A program made the translations under genes and the position numbers. The notes below the pieces were generated by a model that worked only from the letters and a program-made list of their open reading frames with translations, searched no databases and was not told where the DNA came from. 64,000 bases of DNA from Acidobacteriota bacterium (GTDB lineage Bacteria > Acidobacteriota > Blastocatellia > Pyrinomonadales > Pyrinomonadaceae). Each line of letters starts with the position of its first letter. Position 1 is the stretch's first letter. Below, piece by piece: positions 24,300 through 32,464 of this stretch. Location: assembly GCA_016703965.1 (NCBI GenBank), contig JADJBB010000021.1:1798001-1862000 (forward strand), given 5' to 3'.

Positions 24300-25223
24300 A
24301 TGATTTTGAATGGTTTTTTCTACACAAGCTGCGCGCTTTTTGCGTTCGCGTTCAACTCGATCCTGTGCCGAATGGCTTTGGGGAAGGATGAGATCGATGC
24401 GGCGAGTTTTACTTCGATCCGGCTGTTGGCGGGTGCGGTTATGCTTTTGGCGTTGGTTGCTGTTCGTAGCCGTGGCACAAGCCCGCGCGTAAGCAAGGGC
24501 GAATTACGCGAGTCGGAGGATTCGCCCTTGCTTACGCGCGGGCTTGTGCCAGGGGGCAGCGGTCTTCTGCAGAGCGGAAACTGGCTTTCGGCGTTCTTTT
24601 TGTTTGCTTATGCGGTTTGTTTTTCGTTCGCTTACTTAGGTTTAACCACGGGAACAGGGGCGTTGATCTTGTTTGGGTCGGTGCAGATGACGATGATCGC
24701 GGTTTCGCTGGTTCGGGGCGAGCGGCCGAAGGTTTTGGAGTGGCTCGGGCTGGTTATCGCGGTCGGCGGGCTTGTTTATCTGGTGTTTCCGGGCCTAACG
24801 TCGCCGCCTTTACTTAATTCCGCACTGATGGCAGCCGCCGGGACCGCGTGGGGAGCATATTCGCTTCGCGGCAGAGGCAGCAAGGACCCTTTGGCAGACA
24901 CAATGGGCAATTTCGTCCGATCTTTGCCCATGATCGCAGTCGTCGCGGCCGTTTTTTATCCCCAAATACATCTCTCCAGCCGCGGAATCATCCTCGCCAT
25001 CCTCTCCGGAGCAGTCGCCTCAGGCGTAGGCTACACGATCTGGTACACCGCCCTAAAATTCCACACCGCCACCCGCGCCGCCGTCCTGCAATTATCCGTC
25101 CCAGTCATCGCTGCGGTCGGCGGAATTGTGTTTTTGGCGGAAACTTTCTCGACGCGATTGCTGGTAGCCGGAATTATGATCATTTTGGGGATCGGGATGA
25201 CGATATTTGGGAAAAGATCATAG
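24300..25223 (+). CDS. EamA/DMT-family transporter
   Basis: Drug/metabolite transporter superfamily, ten predicted membrane helices, 307 residues. Start ATG 24300 lies just after a fold-back repeat; the in-frame TTG at 24273 lies inside that repeat and is rejected. The first EamA half (FYTSCALFAFAFNSILCRMAL, SFTSIRLLAGAVMLLALVAV) is followed by the second (LMAAAGTAWGAYSLRGRGSKDPLADTMGNF, AVASGVGYTIWYTALKFHTATRAAVLQLSVPVIAAVGGIVFLAETFSTRLLVAGIMIILGIGMTIF). Between helix two and three a 79-bp fold-back is translated as GTSPRVSKGELRESEDSPLLTRGLVPGG, which would form a longer loop. The substrate is not predictable. Confidence 0.92.
   Translation: MILNGFFYTSCALFAFAFNSILCRMALGKDEIDAASFTSIRLLAGAVMLLALVAVRSRGTSPRVSKGELRESEDSPLLTRGLVPGGSGLLQSGNWLSAFFLFAYAVCFSFAYLGLTTGTGALILFGSVQMTMIAVSLVRGERPKVLEWLGLVIAVGGLVYLVFPGLTSPPLLNSALMAAAGTAWGAYSLRGRGSKDPLADTMGNFVRSLPMIAVVAAVFYPQIHLSSRGIILAILSGAVASGVGYTIWYTALKFHTATRAAVLQLSVPVIAAVGGIVFLAETFSTRLLVAGIMIILGIGMTIFGKRS
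24473..24551. repeat. In-frame fold-back inside eamA gene, ACAAGCCCGCGCG family
   Basis: Two perfect 31-bp inverted arms, 24473-24503 and 24521-24551, with a 17-base spacer. The arm begins TGGCACAAGCCCGCGCGTAA. The same family recurs inside imuB at 32093-32169, about 7.6 kb away, with the same arms but a different spacer. Confidence 0.92.
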
Positions 25224-25237
25224 ATGATGTGATGGCT

Positions 25238-25813
25238 TCACGGTTTTTTCGGTTGAGAAGTAAATCGTACCGAATCTATCATATCGAGTGCAATTTGTTT
25301 TGATTCTGCATTCTGGTAGATGATAAATATAGAGACCGGGTTACCGACACGCGGCGATTCCTTAAACCGAGCGTTCACATTGAACTGTTTCTTAGGCTCC
25401 TTATATTCCGAAGCATCTGCAAATTTAAGGGTAGTAATCTTACATTCCTCTCCGTCGACCACTTTCTGAAATTCTAGGTAGTCCAAATCCCCGTAATCCT
25501 TTTCTAACGGACCATTATAATACCCTTGCTCGATAGTGACGGTCATCTCATCGTTTTTGAACTCCCAGACACTAGAGTCAAGCGGGAGAATTTTGATGGC
25601 CCTCATGGAATCGCGAATTTCCATCGTGGAGTCAGCAAGATTCACCCTTTTTGTCTTTTCATCCTTCAGCCGGGGTCCAGCAGCTTCCGGTGTGTACGAA
25701 CTTACCGGACTGCTATTACTAACGGCCCTGTTTGTTTCCATCGGAATGTTATCTGGTGACGCACACCCGAAAAAGGCAAATGATAATACGAATAGAACCC
25801 TCAAGTAAGACAT
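25238..25813 (-). CDS. Putative lipoprotein of unknown function
   Basis: 191 residues. MSYLRVLFVLSFAFFGCASPDN is a lipoprotein signal with cysteine at position 17 (FFGC). The mature protein has a disordered, serine/proline-rich stretch of about 35 residues and then a compact domain: DSMRAIKILPLDSSVWEFKNDEMTVTIEQGYYNG, VDGEECKITTLKFADA, FNVNARFKESPRVGNPVSIFIIYQN and IALDMIDSVRFTS. I do not recognise the family. It is convergent with the transporter and may be a free-standing unit, being divergent from nothing and ending 14 bp from that gene's stop. Confidence 0.72.
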   Translation of the reverse strand: MSYLRVLFVLSFAFFGCASPDNIPMETNRAVSNSSPVSSYTPEAAGPRLKDEKTKRVNLADSTMEIRDSMRAIKILPLDSSVWEFKNDEMTVTIEQGYYNGPLEKDYGDLDYLEFQKVVDGEECKITTLKFADASEYKEPKKQFNVNARFKESPRVGNPVSIFIIYQNAESKQIALDMIDSVRFTSQPKKP

Positions 25814-25848
25814 ATTTAATCAAATTCTATCAGGGGCTTTCCTCAAGT

Positions 25849-27171
25849 CTACAAAAACCTCACAGATTTACTAAAAACTTTCCCTTGCCCAAGCGTATCG
25901 CGGCCGACGTGATGGTATGTGTCGTTGCCGCGGTGTTCGCTTTTGCCTTGCCAGCCGCCTTTGTCTTCGAGAGCGGCGAAACGGAGGACGTCGCGGCCGT
26001 AGCGGAAGTTTACTTCGTCGATTATCTTGCTCAGAACATGCCGCCGTTCGAAATCGCGGCGTTCGAAGAGGCGATTTGAAATGCGTCCGGTCTGCGTGAG
26101 ATCGCTGAGGATCACTCCGGCTTTTCTGTACTGATAACCGGGCACGAAAACCTTGTCCAGACAGGTCTCGACCCATCCATAGATCTCGCTCGTCACGTCG
26201 GAATGATAGACGGACTTATACGCGTGCGTTTTGAAATACATCGCAGGCACGGGGCGAAAGCGATCTGTCTGCAGAAAGACCGAAACGGTCTTGGTAGCGA
26301 GCCCATTCCAACGCATTTTCTCTAACGCACGCGTTGTGAAGTATAAAATGGCGTTCTTCAGTTCCGCGAGATCGCTCAGCGGCTGGCCGAAGGTGCGTGT
26401 GTGAGCGATCGATTTGTTATCACGCTCGGTGACCTCCATCGAGAGGCATTTCGTGCCGTTTAGCTCCAGAACCGTTCGAGCGCCGAACTGGTTCAGCAGT
26501 CCGCGGACCATTTCGGGATCGGAATTCTTCAATTGAAAAGCCGTTTTGATCCCACGGCCTTCCAAATGCACCGCCGAACGCGGCCCGACTCCCCAAATGC
26601 TCCCAACCGCCGTCTTTTTAAGCGCCAGATCTGTGTACGGCGAATCATATAGGTCCAAAACACCGTTCGCCTTAGCAGATTTTTTCGCAATATTGTTCGC
26701 GAGCTTTGCCAGGGTTTTGGTGCGGGCGACGCCGACGGAAACCGGGATCTTTGTGATCTCGAGGATCTTGTTTTTGATATGGGTGCCGAGGTACGAGAGT
26801 TTGTCGGGAACGCCGGCGTCGATAAACGCTTCATCAATGGAATAAAGCTCAAGCTTTTCGGCACCGATGTCTTCGGTGAGGACGTTCATCACGCGGTGGG
26901 AGAATTCGTAATAAAGTGCGTGGTTCGCGGAGATTATCGCCGTATTATTTCGCTCAAGCAGATCACGATACTGAAACAAAGGCGCCACCATCGGCACACC
27001 CAAAGCCTTTACCTCATTGCTCCGCGAAATAATTATCCCGTCGTTATGCGAAAGAACAACGACAGGCCGCGTGAGCAGCTCAGGATTGACCACCCGCTCG
27101 CACGAAGCGTAGAAGTTGTTGCAATCGACCAGGGCGATCGCATGATCATCGTGTGTTCTATTCTTTGCCAT
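25849..27171 (-). CDS. umuC: Y-family DNA polymerase, UmuC-like
   Basis: Translesion polymerase of the Pol V catalytic-subunit type; 440 residues, the usual UmuC length. IALVDCNNFYASCERVVNPEL holds the first catalytic aspartate, LELYSIDEAFID the second acidic pair (YSIDE), and VSVGVARTKTLAKLANNIAKK the fingers/palm signature. SIWGVGPRSAVHLEGRGI is the helix-hairpin-helix thumb. The little-finger domain follows (SIAHTRTFGQPLSDL, ALEKMRWNGLATKTVSVFLQTDRF) and the C-terminal UmuC tail ends near RFAALEDKGGWQ. Residues after 415 are low-complexity and basic. No umuD partner is present in the window, which is unusual since UmuD' is required for Pol V. Confidence 0.93.
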   Translation of the reverse strand: MAKNRTHDDHAIALVDCNNFYASCERVVNPELLTRPVVVLSHNDGIIISRSNEVKALGVPMVAPLFQYRDLLERNNTAIISANHALYYEFSHRVMNVLTEDIGAEKLELYSIDEAFIDAGVPDKLSYLGTHIKNKILEITKIPVSVGVARTKTLAKLANNIAKKSAKANGVLDLYDSPYTDLALKKTAVGSIWGVGPRSAVHLEGRGIKTAFQLKNSDPEMVRGLLNQFGARTVLELNGTKCLSMEVTERDNKSIAHTRTFGQPLSDLAELKNAILYFTTRALEKMRWNGLATKTVSVFLQTDRFRPVPAMYFKTHAYKSVYHSDVTSEIYGWVETCLDKVFVPGYQYRKAGVILSDLTQTGRISNRLFERRDFERRHVLSKIIDEVNFRYGRDVLRFAALEDKGGWQGKSEHRGNDTYHHVGRDTLGQGKVFSKSVRFL

Positions 27172-27209
27172 CTATTGCCAAATGTTGTTTGATTCGCTAT
27201 CATTCGACT

Positions 27210-27476
27210 ATGTCATCAATATCCACAATAAACATTTCGCTTCCTCATTCGATGAAACAGGACGTTGACGAGATCATCGCCAATGAAGGGTACGGAAATA
27301 CGAGTGAGTTCTTTCGCGATCTGGTTCGCCGATATATGCACGAGCGTCGCGAAAGAAGGTTGGAAGACCTTCTGGTCGAAGGCTTAAAGAGCGGAGATCC
27401 AACGCCTTTGACGAAAAAAGATTTTGAGGCGATAAAAGAACGAGGGCTCAAGCGTTTGCAGGCCAAGATCAAGTGA
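27210..27476 (+). CDS. ParD-type antitoxin
   Basis: 88 residues from ATG 27210; the frame could be extended to 27153 but the ParD domain starts MSSISTINISLPHSMKQDVDEIIANEGYGNTSEFFRDLVRRYMHERRE. This is the ribbon-helix-helix DNA-binding fold of ParD/CopG proteins. The C-terminal part (RLEDLLVEGLKSGDPTPLTKKDFEAIKERGLKRLQAK) is a ParD toxin-binding tail with GDPTPLT. It ends on the first base of the toxin's ATG, so the two are translationally coupled. It would repress its own promoter, which lies in the 38 bp shared with divergent umuC. Confidence 0.9.
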   Translation: MSSISTINISLPHSMKQDVDEIIANEGYGNTSEFFRDLVRRYMHERRERRLEDLLVEGLKSGDPTPLTKKDFEAIKERGLKRLQAKIK

Positions 27477-27787
27477 TGACTCGTCCCATCTTTAAACGCC
27501 CACAGGCTGAACGCGACATCGAGGAGTGCTTCGTTTACATCGCTGAGGAAAACCTTGATATCGGTATCTCCTTCCTCGTCGCGGTTGAAGACAGCCTTGA
27601 GCAACTTTCGAGAATGCCGTTGATAGGCAGGGTCAAGGCTTTTAAGAATATGAATGGCCTCACCCTTCGTATCTGGCCGGTCAAGAGATTTGAAGCCTAT
27701 CTCCTCTTTTATCTGGCTGACGACGACTCGGTCGAACTTGTACGTTTGCTGCACGGTTCGCGAGATATCGATGGACTGTTCGGATAG
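27476..27787 (+). CDS. ParE/RelE-superfamily toxin
   Basis: Starts ATG 27476 within TGATG, one base overlap with the antitoxin. 103 residues. PQAERDIEECFVYIAEENLDIGISFLVAVEDSLEQLSRMPLIGR is the ParE/RelE-type helix-helix start, and LRIWPVKRFEAYLLFYLADDDSVELVRLLHGSRDI is the C-terminal sheet with the conserved YLLFY and VVRLLHGSRDI pattern of ParE. ParE proteins poison DNA gyrase; RelE proteins cleave mRNA. The ParD partner favours ParE. It converges with dnaE2, whose stop is 12 bp away. Confidence 0.9.
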   Translation: MTRPIFKRPQAERDIEECFVYIAEENLDIGISFLVAVEDSLEQLSRMPLIGRVKAFKNMNGLTLRIWPVKRFEAYLLFYLADDDSVELVRLLHGSRDIDGLFG

Positions 27788-27799
27788 TACGTTCATAAC

Positions 27800-30700
27800 T
27801 CATCTGAAGTTGTGAGCCACAACTTCTGTCTTCGCTTCTGTCAGCGGAGTGAAATGGATCGCCTTTAACATTCCGCGTTCCTCGAATATGCCTCTAATGA
27901 TCAGATAATTACTCTGATTGATCACCGCACGGTATTCTTCGAATTTATCCGGCATCACGACAAAATTCGAAAAGCCTGTCTCGTCCTCAAGCGTTATAAA
28001 AACAACATTATTAGCCGACATCGGCCGCTGGCGGATGATGACCGCTCCAGCCGACGAAACGACCTGGCCTTTTTTGAGGTTGAGCGTTTGCTGAGCAGAT
28101 AAAATGCCGCGACGGTTCAGATCCTCACGGAAAAAAGCCATCGGATGTTTGCCGATAGAGATTCCGGTTTTGCGTAGATCGGCATCGACCAGTTCGAGGC
28201 CTTCAAGGCGGGTTAGGAATGCGGAATGCGGAATGCGGATTGCGGATTCTGTGTTGTTAGGAGATTTTTCCCTTCTCGCGGAGTTTTCTGAATCAGAATT
28301 AGTAAATCCGCGATCCGCAATCCGCGATCCGTGATTAAAGAGATCGCCCTGCGGCTGGATCGCGAGTTCCGATTCCCACAAAGCCTGGCGACGGTGAATC
28401 GTATTATCAAAATTCAAAGCTCCGGCGATGCTTAAAGCTCTTATTTCACGTTTATTTATCTCAGGAACACGGTCGATGAGGTCGGCGATGCTTGTATATT
28501 CGCCGGAACGCAGGCTGCCAGCCTGCGTGTCCGCCGCAAACTCGCAGGCTGGCAGCCTGCGTTCCGCAACGATCTTTCTCCCGACTTCCGCCCTCAACCC
28601 ACGTATGTATTTCAACCCCACGCGCACATCGTCTTCCTCGACGGTGAATTCATACTGCGACTTATTTATATCCAGCGGGCGGAAATGCAGCCCGTGCCGC
28701 TGGGCATCTTTTACCAGAGTTGCCGCAGAATAAAATCCGAGCGGATAGTTATTGAACATCGCCGTCATGAATTCGGCTCGGTAATGAACCATGAAATAGG
28801 CCGATGCGTAAGCGAGCAGGGCAAAGCTGAATGCGTGAGATTCAGGAAAACCGTAGTTTGAGAAAGCCTTTACGCAGGCGACGATGTTTTCTTGAATAAC
28901 CTCAGGTATATTCCTTTCGGTCATCCCGGCTCGCAGTTTTTCGCCGATCAGATCGAGCTTTATGTCAGGGCGTTTGAACCCCATGGCTTTACGCAATTCT
29001 TCAGCTTCCGAACCGGTAAATCCGGCTACGTCCATCGCGATCTTCAAGAGCTGCTCTTGAAAAAGCGGAACACCTAAAGTTCGCTTGAGAGTAGGCTCTA
29101 ACGAGGGATGAATGTAATCGACCTTTTCCAATCCCTGACGTCGATTGAGATACGTGTGCAGCATTTTTCCGACTATCGGGCCGGGGCGAATGATCGCGAC
29201 CTGGACCACGATGTCATAAAACACTTTTGGTTTGGATTTCGGAAGGAACGCGATCTGAGCACGGCTTTCGACCTGAAACATGCCGACCGTATCGGCGTTT
29301 TGCAGAGCTTCAAAGACCTTGTCGTCATTTTTTGAGATCTTGTACAGATCGAGTCTCTTTCCATGATGCTTGTCGATCAGCTCGATGGTGTCTCTTAAAA
29401 CCGCCATCATTCCCAAACCTAAAAGGTCTATTTTTACTATCTGCAGAGCATCGCAGTCATCTTTATCCCATTGGATGATCGTTCGGCCCGGCATCGAGGC
29501 CGGTTCGAGCGGCACTATTCCGTCAAGCCTTTCCCATGAAACGACCATCCCGCCGGAATGCTGGCCGAGATGTCGCGGAAAATCTAAAATTCGCTGATAA
29601 AGATCGGCAAATTTTCTCAAAGCCAGATCGGTTGACGCGTCAAATTCTTCTTCCTTTAATCGCCGGTCAAGTTCTTTGCCTTTGAAGGTTTCGTAGTGAG
29701 AATTAAGCTTTGAGAGTTTTTTGAGGACCTCCGGGCCAAAGCCGAATGTTTTACCAACCTCGCGGACCGCTGATTTGCCTCTGTAACTGATGACGTTTGC
29801 CGTCATGCCGGCACCGGTGCGGGTATATTTTTGATAAACGTGCTGGATCACCTTTTCGCGATCGTCTCCCGAAGGAAGATCGATGTCGATATCCGGATAT
29901 TGCTCATATTTCTCAGAGAGAAAGCGTGCAAACAGCAGTTTGTTCTGTATTGGTTCGACAGCGGTTATTCCGAGGGAATAGCAGACGACCGAATTAGCGG
30001 CTGAGCCACGACCTTGTGCCAAGATCTTTTCCCTTACACAAAAATCTGCGATATCAGAAACTGTCAGAAAATAACCAGACAGCTTTTTCATTTCGATGAT
30101 GTTGAACTCTTTTTCGAGCCGCGATGTTACCTGGCTTCTTATCGACCAGGGTTCATGTCTATATCGTTCATAAGATCGCTCTATCGTTTTTGCCCGAAGA
30201 CAAGCCTCCATTGTTTCGCCTGACGATATGGGGAAGTCAGGAAAGTTGTATCGAAGCTCGTCCATCGAGAACTGGACACGTTCGGCAATTTCTGCGGTTA
30301 TATCAACTGCTTCAGGAAAGTCCTCAAAGAGGGCGAGCATTTGTTTGTGGCTCTTTAGATATCGTTCACTATTTTCAGAAAGCAGTTTTCCTGCTTCGTA
30401 TATAGTTGTGTGATTTTTGATGCAGGTAAAAACGTCAAAAAGCTCGCGGTCATGTTCGTCGGCGAAATAGGCTCCGTTGCTGGCAAAGCAGTCGAGTCGA
30501 AACTTTGCGGCGAGTCCGCGTAGATGCTGATTTATATTTTCCTCGTGGCGTATGTGATGGCGTTGCAGCTCGACATAAAGACGACCCGGAAATACATGAT
30601 TAAGCCAGCCGAGATCGTGCTGTCCCGTGCCATTTTTGATGCTTTTGTGTACAAAACCATCCGCACCGCCGGTAAAGCACAACAAGTCTTCGGAAAATTT

Positions 30701-31033
30701 CTCAATATCTTTTCGCGTCGCGAAATGCTCGCCTTTTTTGTTACGGAGTTTTATGTCGGTGATCAGCCTGCTGAGGTTTTGATAGCCTTTGAGCGTCATC
30801 GGAATGAGCGGCAAAAGGCTGCCGTCGTCCATCGTGATCTCGGAACCGATGATCGGCTTTATTCCATGCTCTTTTGCCTCGAAATAAAAACGCACCGCTC
30901 CGGCGACCGTGTCGCGGTCGATCAACGCTGCGGCACTCATTCCTAGTTCCGCCGCACGCTGCGCCAGCCTCTGCGGCTGTGAGCCGGAGGATAGAAAGCT
31001 GAACGCGGAGCGTGTGTGAAGTTCGCAGAACAT
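27800..31033 (-). CDS. dnaE2: Error-prone DNA polymerase DnaE2 (ImuC)
   Basis: C-family polymerase that extends past lesions together with ImuA and ImuB; 1077 residues from ATG 31033 (MFCELHTRSAFSFLSSGS, the PHP domain start). The longer frame to GTG 31129 would run through a repeat and overlap imuB, which leaves open translational coupling from that GTG. Catalytic acids are seen in YPDIDIDLPSGDDREKV; other hallmarks are ILAQGRGSAANSVVCYSLGIT, GLGMMAVLRDTIELI, GFPESHAFSFALLAYASA and the C-terminal OB fold. Two repeats are translated inside it: residues near 820-840 (ERRLPACEFAADTQAGSLRSG) and near 895-940 (NHGSRIADRGF...AIRIPHSAFL). Its start region is covered by a palindromic pair. Confidence 0.95.
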   Translation of the reverse strand: MFCELHTRSAFSFLSSGSQPQRLAQRAAELGMSAAALIDRDTVAGAVRFYFEAKEHGIKPIIGSEITMDDGSLLPLIPMTLKGYQNLSRLITDIKLRNKKGEHFATRKDIEKFSEDLLCFTGGADGFVHKSIKNGTGQHDLGWLNHVFPGRLYVELQRHHIRHEENINQHLRGLAAKFRLDCFASNGAYFADEHDRELFDVFTCIKNHTTIYEAGKLLSENSERYLKSHKQMLALFEDFPEAVDITAEIAERVQFSMDELRYNFPDFPISSGETMEACLRAKTIERSYERYRHEPWSIRSQVTSRLEKEFNIIEMKKLSGYFLTVSDIADFCVREKILAQGRGSAANSVVCYSLGITAVEPIQNKLLFARFLSEKYEQYPDIDIDLPSGDDREKVIQHVYQKYTRTGAGMTANVISYRGKSAVREVGKTFGFGPEVLKKLSKLNSHYETFKGKELDRRLKEEEFDASTDLALRKFADLYQRILDFPRHLGQHSGGMVVSWERLDGIVPLEPASMPGRTIIQWDKDDCDALQIVKIDLLGLGMMAVLRDTIELIDKHHGKRLDLYKISKNDDKVFEALQNADTVGMFQVESRAQIAFLPKSKPKVFYDIVVQVAIIRPGPIVGKMLHTYLNRRQGLEKVDYIHPSLEPTLKRTLGVPLFQEQLLKIAMDVAGFTGSEAEELRKAMGFKRPDIKLDLIGEKLRAGMTERNIPEVIQENIVACVKAFSNYGFPESHAFSFALLAYASAYFMVHYRAEFMTAMFNNYPLGFYSAATLVKDAQRHGLHFRPLDINKSQYEFTVEEDDVRVGLKYIRGLRAEVGRKIVAERRLPACEFAADTQAGSLRSGEYTSIADLIDRVPEINKREIRALSIAGALNFDNTIHRRQALWESELAIQPQGDLFNHGSRIADRGFTNSDSENSARREKSPNNTESAIRIPHSAFLTRLEGLELVDADLRKTGISIGKHPMAFFREDLNRRGILSAQQTLNLKKGQVVSSAGAVIIRQRPMSANNVVFITLEDETGFSNFVVMPDKFEEYRAVINQSNYLIIRGIFEERGMLKAIHFTPLTEAKTEVVAHNFR
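28218..28331. repeat. In-frame GCGGAAT heptamer fold-back inside dnaE2
   Basis: Tandem copies of GCGGAAT/GCGGATT occupy 28218-28248, and inverted diverged copies (AATCCGCGATCCGCAATCC) stand at 28305-28331. The spacer is about 56 bases. The whole is translated in frame within DnaE2 as an SRIADRGF ... AIRIPHSAF segment, between the finger/thumb part and the C-terminal OB domain. Confidence 0.78.
28505..28565. repeat. In-frame fold-back inside dnaE2, GGAACGCAGGCTG family
   Basis: GGAACGCAGGCTGCCAGCCT at 28505 opens a 23-bp arm (to 28527) that recurs exactly inverted at 28543-28565. Each arm is itself an almost perfect palindrome, CGCAGGCTG-C-CAGCCTGCG. The spacer is 15 bases. The same unit occurs twice at 31038-31095. 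Confidence 0.9.
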
Positions 31034-31037
31034 ATTC

Positions 31038-31095
31038 GGAACGCAGGCTGCCAGCCTGCGTTTATTTTGAAATGCAGGCTGGCAGCCTGCGTTCC
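31038..31095. repeat. Fold-back between imuB and dnaE2, GGAACGCAGGCTG family
   Basis: A second inverted pair of the same 23-bp unit (arms 31038-31060 and 31073-31095, 22 of 23 matching). It lies four bases from the dnaE2 ATG and seven bases after the imuB stop, so it occupies the ribosome-binding region of dnaE2. Confidence 0.9.
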
Positions 31096-31101
31096 CGGCA
31101 A

Positions 31102-32427
31102 CTAGTCGTATTCCCCCGACACAAACCACTCTTTATCCACCTTGCAGAGCCGATAGACGCCGTTGTTTTCTAGCTCGATATCCCATTCATGGGTTCGCCA
31201 GGATCTGTCCCACCAATGTGAATTTGCCCGCCACATGCCGCTGTATTTAATAACGTGGCCACTGAAAAGGTGGGTTTTTACAAAAACCAGACGACCCTCG
31301 CGTACCAGAACCTCGGCTCGGACCGGCGGGCGGAAATAGGTGAGGGCGATAGTGCCCGATTTATTTTCCGCCGAAAGAGCCCGGTCGCTGCCGGTCTCTC
31401 TCCTGACATCTGGCATCGCTTCCGCATCGAGTTTGAACGGCATCGCGAGGCGTTGGTTTAGCAGGACCGGGACGCCGACATTATCTTCGCCGACGAGTTT
31501 TTTGAGCTTGTTTACGGTTAGCAAAAGGCTTTCAGGCTCGGGCCGTGAGACGGCGTAGAGGCCGCGTTGATCAGGTCTCGGTTTGGTGAAATGCGAAACC
31601 ACGCTCACACCGACGATCGTCGCCTCCGGCGGGTCGAGCGAAATTCGCAGGTTTATGAGCTTGAGCCAGAAGACGCGTTCGAGTGTTGGGAACGATGTTT
31701 TTATCTCGTAATCACGCGTTCCTTTGTTCGATAAGCGAAATGAAATGTCGAGCTGCTCGGTGCTGAATCCGTGATGGCTGACCTCGGCAAAAAGCCTTTC
31801 CAGGCCGTGGTTGACCACAAATATCAACTGCTCAAAATCCTCGACCGCACTGTCGAGATCAAATTTCCACGCCGCCGAGTTTTCCTTGATATTCGGCGTG
31901 ACGAACGAGCGGCCTTTTTGCTCAAGCACGTCGATCACGTCTTGGAAAGATCTGCCGTAACGGCCGACGAGATCGTTATGCGGCACGGCGAGCAGATCTT
32001 TTACGGTGCGGATGCCGAGTTCGTTAAAGACATTGAGCGTGTCGCGTTCGATCTCAAGATCGGCGAGCGGCAGTTGCTCAAATATATTGGGCTGCACAAG
32101 CCCGCGCGTAAGCAGGGGCGATTTGCGGACGTTGGATGTATCGCCCTTGCTTACGCGCGGGCTTGTGCAACGTGCTAGAAGCATCGCCGTATCAACTGTG
32201 TCCGCGACAGCAACATTGCCTGCGACATCTTGTTTTTGCATCTGCCCGAGTATCTTTTGGGCTACGCGATCAGGCTTGCCGATCAGCCGCTCGAGGCCGC
32301 TGACGTCGAATAAGATCCCGTCCTCGATCACCTCGATCGTATGCGCAAATTGCCTCGCCAGGCCGACAAGGGCAGCTTTGTCCCGCGAACTGTCGGGCGA
32401 AATGATGCATGCGTAGAGTTTAGGCAT
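31102..32427 (-). CDS. imuB: ImuB, Y-family polymerase-like mutasome subunit
   Basis: Non-catalytic Y-family homologue that links DnaE2 and ImuA to the sliding clamp. 441 residues. The start MPKLYACIISPDSSRDKAALVGLARQFAHTIEVIEDGILFDVSGLERLIG corresponds to ImuB palm, and the acidic residues that bind metal in active Y polymerases are not preserved, as in ImuB proteins generally. LPLADLEIERDTLNVFNELGIRTVKDLLAVPHNDLVGRYG is the helix-hairpin-helix part, followed by the little-finger region and a C-terminus ending EWFVSGEYD. A fold-back repeat of the ACAAGCCCGCGCG family is translated as CTSPRVSKGDTSNVRKSPLLTRGLVQ at residues 86-112, in front of the helix-hairpin-helix. A clamp-binding motif was not identified with certainty. 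Confidence 0.9.
   Translation of the reverse strand: MPKLYACIISPDSSRDKAALVGLARQFAHTIEVIEDGILFDVSGLERLIGKPDRVAQKILGQMQKQDVAGNVAVADTVDTAMLLARCTSPRVSKGDTSNVRKSPLLTRGLVQPNIFEQLPLADLEIERDTLNVFNELGIRTVKDLLAVPHNDLVGRYGRSFQDVIDVLEQKGRSFVTPNIKENSAAWKFDLDSAVEDFEQLIFVVNHGLERLFAEVSHHGFSTEQLDISFRLSNKGTRDYEIKTSFPTLERVFWLKLINLRISLDPPEATIVGVSVVSHFTKPRPDQRGLYAVSRPEPESLLLTVNKLKKLVGEDNVGVPVLLNQRLAMPFKLDAEAMPDVRRETGSDRALSAENKSGTIALTYFRPPVRAEVLVREGRLVFVKTHLFSGHVIKYSGMWRANSHWWDRSWRTHEWDIELENNGVYRLCKVDKEWFVSGEYD
32093..32169. repeat. In-frame fold-back inside imuB, ACAAGCCCGCGCG family
   Basis: Arms 32093-32121 and 32141-32169 match at 28 of 29 positions when inverted. The arm begins TGCACAAGCCCGCGCGTAAG and is the same sequence as the element inside the eamA gene at 24473, apart from flanks and the 19-base spacer. 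The peptides encoded (TSPRVSKGDTSNVRKSPLLTRGLV here, TSPRVSKGELRESEDSPLLT... there) are nearly the same although the host genes are unrelated. Confidence 0.92.
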
Positions 32428-32464
32428 CTTTCCATCTTCGATGGCTTAGGAAGCTTTCGAAGTA

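Noticed and set aside
31034..31129. N-terminal extension of dnaE2 from GTG 31129
   Set aside because: It translates a palindromic repeat and is not part of the PHP domain; it is kept only as a possible coupling start.
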